A stretch of DNA of 64,000 bases from JASSUD01 sp031963405 (GTDB lineage: Bacteria; Pseudomonadota; Gammaproteobacteria; Burkholderiales; Burkholderiaceae), in assembly GCA_031963405.1 (NCBI GenBank), contig JASSUJ010000001.1, positions 682,001 to 746,000 on the forward strand, in the 5' to 3' direction. Positions 60,253-64,000 of the stretch are shown here, piece after piece; position 1 is the first letter of the stretch, and every line of letters starts with the position of its first letter. The position numbers and the translations under genes were made by a program. The notes below the pieces were generated by a model. It saw nothing but the letters and a program-made list of their open reading frames with translations, was not told the DNA's origin and made no database searches.

Positions 60253-61287
60253 TCAACCAAACGTCTTTGCCAAAAGCGCGCGTGCCGCCTGATATTCTGC
60301 AACTTGCTCAAGCTCTTCCCAAGTCGGTGCACTACCTCGTGCTGCAAGCCGTGTTATACGCTGTATCGAAGCAGACGATGGCGTATAGTTCAGCTCATTC
60401 AGCAGGCGATCTGCCTCTTCAGGCTTATTACACACAAGCACCATATCGCAACCTGCTGTAAACGCTGCCTGCGCGCTTTCCACCACGTTGCCGACAGCGC
60501 GAGCACCTTCCATGGTTAAGTCATCGCTAATAATCGCACCCAAAAATCCTAACTCTTCACGCAGAATGTCTTGCACCCACGCTTTAGAGAAACCAGCCGG
60601 CTGATCATCCACTGACGAATAAATGACATGCGCTGGCATCACCGCGGCAAGGGCAATGTCAAGCCAAGCAAACGGGCGCGCATCGCGCAAAATAGCCTCG
60701 CGCGAACGTGAGTCAACCGGCAGCGTATAGTGTGAGTCTGCCTCAACAAAACCATGCCCTGGAAAATGCTTGCCGCAATTTGCCATTCCAACCAGTGCTA
60801 AACCATGGCATAGGCTTTTTGCCAGCTGGGTAATAACCTCTACATCACGATGAAAAGCACGTGTGCCGATGACTTCTGATACGCCATAATCTACGTCAAG
60901 CGCAGGCGTAAAACTGAAGTCGATACCAAGTGCTCGCAATTCCGACGCCAGTACATAGCCAGTTGCGGTGGCTATGCGTAAAGCTTGCTGCTGATCGCGA
61001 TCCCAAATTGCACCGATTTCACGCATCGCAGGCAGATGGGTAAAGCCATCCGTTTTGAAGCGTTGAACACGGCCTCCTTCATGGTCTACGGCAATCAAAA
61101 TATCTTCTCGCACGGTGCGAATTTGCCTAATCAGTGAAGCCAGCTGTGTGCGACGCTCAAAATTACGTGCAAAAAGAATCACCCCACCGGTTAAGGGGTG
61201 TGCAATGCGGCGGACGTCATTATCATCTAAAGTAAGACCGACAACATCCAGCATAACAGGCCCTAAAGAGCGCCCAGGTACATTCAT
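60253..61287 (-). CDS. nagZ: Beta-N-acetylhexosaminidase (GH3)
   Basis: 344 residues from the ATG at 61287 (AAAGGA 8 nt upstream). Cytosolic removal of GlcNAc from anhydromuropeptides in peptidoglycan recycling. GH3/NagZ signatures: GGVILFARNF, LIAVDHEGGRVQRF, CGKHFPGHGFVEADSH with the catalytic Asp-His loop, and ISDDLTMEGA with the nucleophile Asp. The expected neighbour acpS, between nagZ and pdxJ, is now a pseudogene. Confidence 0.95.
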   Translation of the reverse strand: MNVPGRSLGPVMLDVVGLTLDDNDVRRIAHPLTGGVILFARNFERRTQLASLIRQIRTVREDILIAVDHEGGRVQRFKTDGFTHLPAMREIGAIWDRDQQQALRIATATGYVLASELRALGIDFSFTPALDVDYGVSEVIGTRAFHRDVEVITQLAKSLCHGLALVGMANCGKHFPGHGFVEADSHYTLPVDSRSREAILRDARPFAWLDIALAAVMPAHVIYSSVDDQPAGFSKAWVQDILREELGFLGAIISDDLTMEGARAVGNVVESAQAAFTAGCDMVLVCNKPEEADRLLNELNYTPSSASIQRITRLAARGSAPTWEELEQVAEYQAARALLAKTFG

Positions 61288-61489
61288 CTCATATCCTTTT
61301 TGAAGCAATTGCCTATCTTCTAATCCGCTTCTCTAACGCAGATCTTTTATATCGAAAAACGCCGAATCAGGCATGACACCGCTCGCAGTGGGTTCAGCGC
61401 TTCCCTTTGTTACACCAATTCGTTAAATCAAACTAAGCTCAATCACAGCCTTTTCGTCACTTTTTAGGCATTAATAAAATAAGCCCTAC

Positions 61490-61710
61490 TCAACGCTGCT
61501 CTGCTATCACAAAAGCAACGGCATACTCTTTTTCGTTACTCAACGTGACATGAGCTTCAAGTCGCCGGGCTTGTAGTCAAGCTGTTAGCGCAGCACAACG
61601 TACAGTGCGCGCATGATATCGCTGTAACTCTTCAACACCCAGCACCCGCGCTGCATAACCTGAGCAATGCGATCGATCTGAACAATGTCAGTGCCTATAC
61701 CGTAAATCAT
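61490..61710 (-). pseudogene. acpS: Degraded holo-ACP synthase gene
   Basis: The ATG at 61710 overlaps the pdxJ stop (ATGA), as expected for acpS. The first frame reads MIYGIGTDIVQIDRIAQVMQ, a clear AcpS start with the Mg-binding Asp, then stops after 42 codons. Shifted by one base near codon 21 the reading resumes as RVLGVEELQRYHARTVRCAA up to an in-frame TGA. After that comes EAHVTLSNEKEYAVAFVIAE to the TGA at 61490-61492, the normal AcpS end. About 60 internal residues are missing, including the FATRFSAKEAFSKA-type catalytic segment. With a frameshift, an internal stop and a deletion, the gene cannot make active enzyme. Confidence 0.9.
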
Positions 61711-62471
61711 GAGTGAGCTGCTAACCGCGCTTTAATCATCAAAGCTTTCATTTCCCGCACCGCATTGTCCCAGCCAACAAAAAGGGCATGCGAGACAATT
61801 GCATGCCCGATATTTAATTCTTCAATACTTGCAAGCGCAGCAATCGGCTGCACATTGCCATAATGCAAACCATGGCCAGCATGTACCCTAAGACCCAATG
61901 ACAAAGCCAAATCAGCACTGCGCGCAATGCGCTGCAGCGTCTGTTGCTGCGTGGTGATATCAGTGGCATTGGCATACTCCCCCGTATGCAATTCGATCAC
62001 GGGTGCACCTGCTTCCTGCGCGGCCTGAATTTGTTTTTCGTCTGCATCAATAAAAAGCGAGACGCGTATCCCCGCTTTTTCCAACTGAGCACATGCAGCC
62101 TGCACTGCCTGCAACTGCCCAGCTACATCAAGCCCACCTTCAGTGGTCAATTCGTGCCGCTTCTCAGGCACCAAACAAACGTCGTGCGGTTTAATCAGGC
62201 AGGCAAACTCAAGCATCTCGGGCGTAATCGCACATTCGAGATTCATGCGCGTCTGTAACAACGGACGCAGCGCCTGCACATCAGCCTCACGAATATGGCG
62301 ACGATCTTCACGCAAATGCAATGTAATAAGATCTGCCCCCGCCTCTTCAGCCGCTAATGCGGCTTTTAATGGGCTCGGATAATCAGTGCCGCGTACATTG
62401 CGCAAGGTGGCAATATGATCAATATTGATACCCAGTCTGATGCCATCTAACGGAGGAAAAAGACGATTCAT
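61707..62471 (-). CDS. pdxJ: Pyridoxine 5'-phosphate synthase
   Basis: 254 residues. Condenses 3-amino-1-hydroxyacetone phosphate with deoxyxylulose phosphate to form PNP. Motifs: RLGINIDHIATLRNVRGTDY, AGADLITLHLREDRRHI, VCLVPEKRHELTTEGGLDV, and GLRVHAGHGLHYGNV. Complete. It overlaps the decayed acpS start by 4 nt. Confidence 0.97.
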   Translation of the reverse strand: MNRLFPPLDGIRLGINIDHIATLRNVRGTDYPSPLKAALAAEEAGADLITLHLREDRRHIREADVQALRPLLQTRMNLECAITPEMLEFACLIKPHDVCLVPEKRHELTTEGGLDVAGQLQAVQAACAQLEKAGIRVSLFIDADEKQIQAAQEAGAPVIELHTGEYANATDITTQQQTLQRIARSADLALSLGLRVHAGHGLHYGNVQPIAALASIEELNIGHAIVSHALFVGWDNAVREMKALMIKARLAAHS

Positions 62472-62553
62472 AAATTTTTCAGCCCAATTAAAACGCGATG
62501 TGTCATCGCTGAAATCTGTGCGTACATCGCTCGGCCAGCCAACATCTTCATCG

Positions 62554-63336
62554 CTACCCTTTCGCTATTTTCAAAACAGAAGCTAAAATTTGGCGGGTAT
62601 GCAGCGGCGCTCCACCTAAATAATGGTGCAGCAAAAATCGCATCAAATTTTTACTTTGCGTAAGCGTAAGCGCAGACCCATAGTCATCCTGCTCCATATC
62701 AATCAAGGTTTGACCTAATACCTTCGGCCAATACGATGGATCACTAGCGCGTGCAGCGCGTACCCCGTGCTCCGGCTCAAATACATAAGTATTGCTGGGC
62801 ACCACAGGTTCACGTGTTTTAGCTAAACGATCAAACGCCCCAGCGTAGCCAATTTCCTGCAACAACATTCGCTCAAATGAACGTAATGTTGGCCCACTCG
62901 GCAAGCCCGTAGATAAGCGCGTTAAAGTTAATGTGTAATGGTTAAACAGCTGCTGGTAGACATCTTCACGGGCGCAAAAACGCACCAGTAATTCATTCAC
63001 GTAAAAACCGCACAATAGTGCGTCGCCCATTAAGGGCTGCATGCCACCTACCCAATCAGCACGTGTGAGGGTACGCATTTCAGATTTACCGCTCCACCCG
63101 AGCGCCAAAGGTTGAAATGTTTGCAACACACCGCGCAACGCAGAATGGGGGCGCTTAGCACCCTTCGCCAATAAAGTAAGGCGGCCATAATCACGGCTAA
63201 AAGCATCAATAATTAAGCTCGTCTCACGATAAGGAGAACGATGGAGTACAAAACAGGGCTGTTCAGTGACACGCGAGCCATCACGCGTACGCTTACGAAC
63301 GCTTGGCTCGGTCTCTGGAAGAAAATCAGTTACCAC
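62554..63336 (-). CDS. recO: DNA repair protein RecO
   Basis: 260 residues from the GTG at 63336 (AGGAG 5 nt upstream). Promotes RecA loading on gaps (RecFOR). N-terminal OB fold VLHRSPYRETSLIIDAFSRD, then GRLTLLAKGAKRPHSALRG, and a C-terminal helical part (FERMLLQEIGYAGAFDRLAK) as in Burkholderiales RecO. The first ~28 residues are an extra polar extension. era lies upstream, separated by about 420 bp that contain palindromic element D. Confidence 0.93.
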   Translation of the reverse strand: MVTDFLPETEPSVRKRTRDGSRVTEQPCFVLHRSPYRETSLIIDAFSRDYGRLTLLAKGAKRPHSALRGVLQTFQPLALGWSGKSEMRTLTRADWVGGMQPLMGDALLCGFYVNELLVRFCAREDVYQQLFNHYTLTLTRLSTGLPSGPTLRSFERMLLQEIGYAGAFDRLAKTREPVVPSNTYVFEPEHGVRAARASDPSYWPKVLGQTLIDMEQDDYGSALTLTQSKNLMRFLLHHYLGGAPLHTRQILASVLKIAKG

Positions 63337-63354
63337 GCTGCTCCTACTACACAA

Positions 63355-63654
63355 CCATCAGCATAGCAGGCTAATAAATGACGAATACTCATACTTTCAG
63401 CATAAGGTTTGAGGAATTATCGATAAATTCACTCAGAATCGGTTCGAAAACTTATCCCCCCATTCCCAATTAGGAACAGGCACAAATTTATTTACACCTA
63501 AAGCGACATAAAAATTCTCAGTCACCCTCTTCTCTTACAGCACAAAATTCACGGACCGATTCGTAGATTGAAGTGACGCAGGGAACCCCAACACAACTCA
63601 CCTCGAGGTTTCACCACAATTACCAACCCCAGCCTACACGGGTTTAACGACCGA
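63355..63654. other. Spacer between era and recO
   Basis: No gene. era and recO are usually adjacent, so this insertion-like gap is unusual. It ends in the palindromic element. Confidence 0.4.
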
Positions 63655-63753
63655 GGAAGCGTTGAGGGAGCCGCGAGCAAGGAATGCCTTTGCTGCCAGT
63701 ACGCTAGTACGGCAAGGAGAAATGACGCCGCTCCCGGCTCCCTCAACGCTTCC
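63655..63753. repeat. Palindromic element, copy D (different arms)
   Basis: 19-bp perfect arms GGAAGCGTTGAGGGAGCCG (63655-63673) and its inverse (63735-63753). The core is GCAAGGAATGCC, TTTGCTGCCAGTACGCTAGT, ACGGCAAGG, AGAAATGACGCCG. The core is the same as in copies A, B, C and E, but the arms share nothing with the CGAAACCCCGTAGC arms. It starts 3 bp after the era stop. Confidence 0.8.
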
Positions 63754-63756
63754 GCG

Positions 63757-64000
63757 CTATTGTGATTCGGCTTTTTTTACTTTGACCCATACTTCTAGAT
63801 AAACCGGGCCATCAAAAAGTTTTTCCATATCTAGGCGCGCTTGTGAACTAATTTCCTTTAATTTGGCTCCCTTCGCGCCAATCACCATCGCTTTATGATT
63901 GGGGCGGTCCACCAAGATCGACACGAAGATGCGGCGTAAACGCCCTTCTTGCTCAAACTTATCAATGATTACCGTACTCATGTACGGCAATTCGTCACCC
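63757..64000 (-). CDS. era: GTPase Era, C-terminal KH domain (cut by window edge)
   Basis: The reading frame continues into the right edge. Visible residues begin GDELPYMSTVIIDKFEQEGR and contain the KH loop VIGAKGAKLKEIS, then MEKLFDGPVYLEVWVKV. Era binds 16S rRNA near its 3' end and helps 30S maturation. The GTPase domain lies outside. The TAG stop (63757-63759) is 3 bp from palindromic element D. Confidence 0.93.
   Translation of the reverse strand, partial: GDELPYMSTVIIDKFEQEGRLRRIFVSILVDRPNHKAMVIGAKGAKLKEISSQARLDMEKLFDGPVYLEVWVKVKKAESQ

Noticed and set aside
60193..60519. Plus-strand frames opposite the nagZ 3' end
   Set aside because: Antisense shadows of nagZ with no ribosome site.

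Overview
The window looks like part of the chromosome of a host-associated betaproteobacterium of the Burkholderiales. The housekeeping gene order supports this: era-recO-pdxJ-(acpS)-nagZ, earP-efp, uvrC-pgsA-tRNA-Gly-tRNA-Cys, rpoZ-spoT, gmk-yicC and rph-rdgB-hemW, with a thiO-thiS-thiG-thiE-thiF operon. Several things point to an intracellular symbiont, probably of the Mycoavidus/Glomeribacter type that lives in fungi: gene decay (acpS, an FAD enzyme, a transporter fragment), long AT-rich spacers, palindromic repeats, and many large coiled-coil, beta-propeller, HEAT-like and NACHT proteins. The genus is inference; no rRNA is present to test it.

Layout. 1-8.97 kb: a MATE transporter cut by the left edge, a tandem pair of Rieske oxygenases with duplicated upstream palindromes, an EntD-type phosphopantetheinyl transferase, a MATE fragment fused to the end of a gene with bZIP-like basic segments, and two DUF421 membrane proteins. 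9.3-19.4 kb: an accessory block of coiled-coil + beta-propeller, coiled-coil and small two-TM proteins. Three of these share one motif, and a terminator/leader segment is duplicated. 19.6-30.7 kb: core genes (spoT, rpoZ, gmk, yicC, rph, rdgB, a porin, hemW), a DUF1275 protein and a beta-carbonic anhydrase. 31-45 kb: a large helical protein, the thiamine-thiazole operon, a haem-oxygenase-like diiron oxidase with a broken FAD partner, a TauE/SafE exporter, a HEAT-like protein, a second phosphopantetheinyl transferase and an amino-acid permease.

45.3-54.0 kb: a probable genomic island. The intact tRNA-Cys gene lies at its right end. A copy of the tRNA's 3' 46 nt lies at its left end in the same orientation. 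Between them are two divergent genes: a 1341-residue NACHT NTPase with near-identical C-terminal repeats (and a 3' frameshift), and a 1149-residue helical protein of unknown family. This is the best candidate for an undescribed system, whether anti-phage defence or host interaction.

54.2-64 kb: core genes again (tRNA-Gly, pgsA, uvrC, earP, efp, csbD-like, DUF1328, nagZ, pdxJ, recO, era). acpS, expected between pdxJ and nagZ, is a clear pseudogene without its catalytic centre. One of the two phosphopantetheinyl transferases in this window may therefore have taken over activation of the fatty-acid carrier protein. A family of about 100-bp palindromic elements with a conserved core is scattered through the core regions, often touching stop codons.
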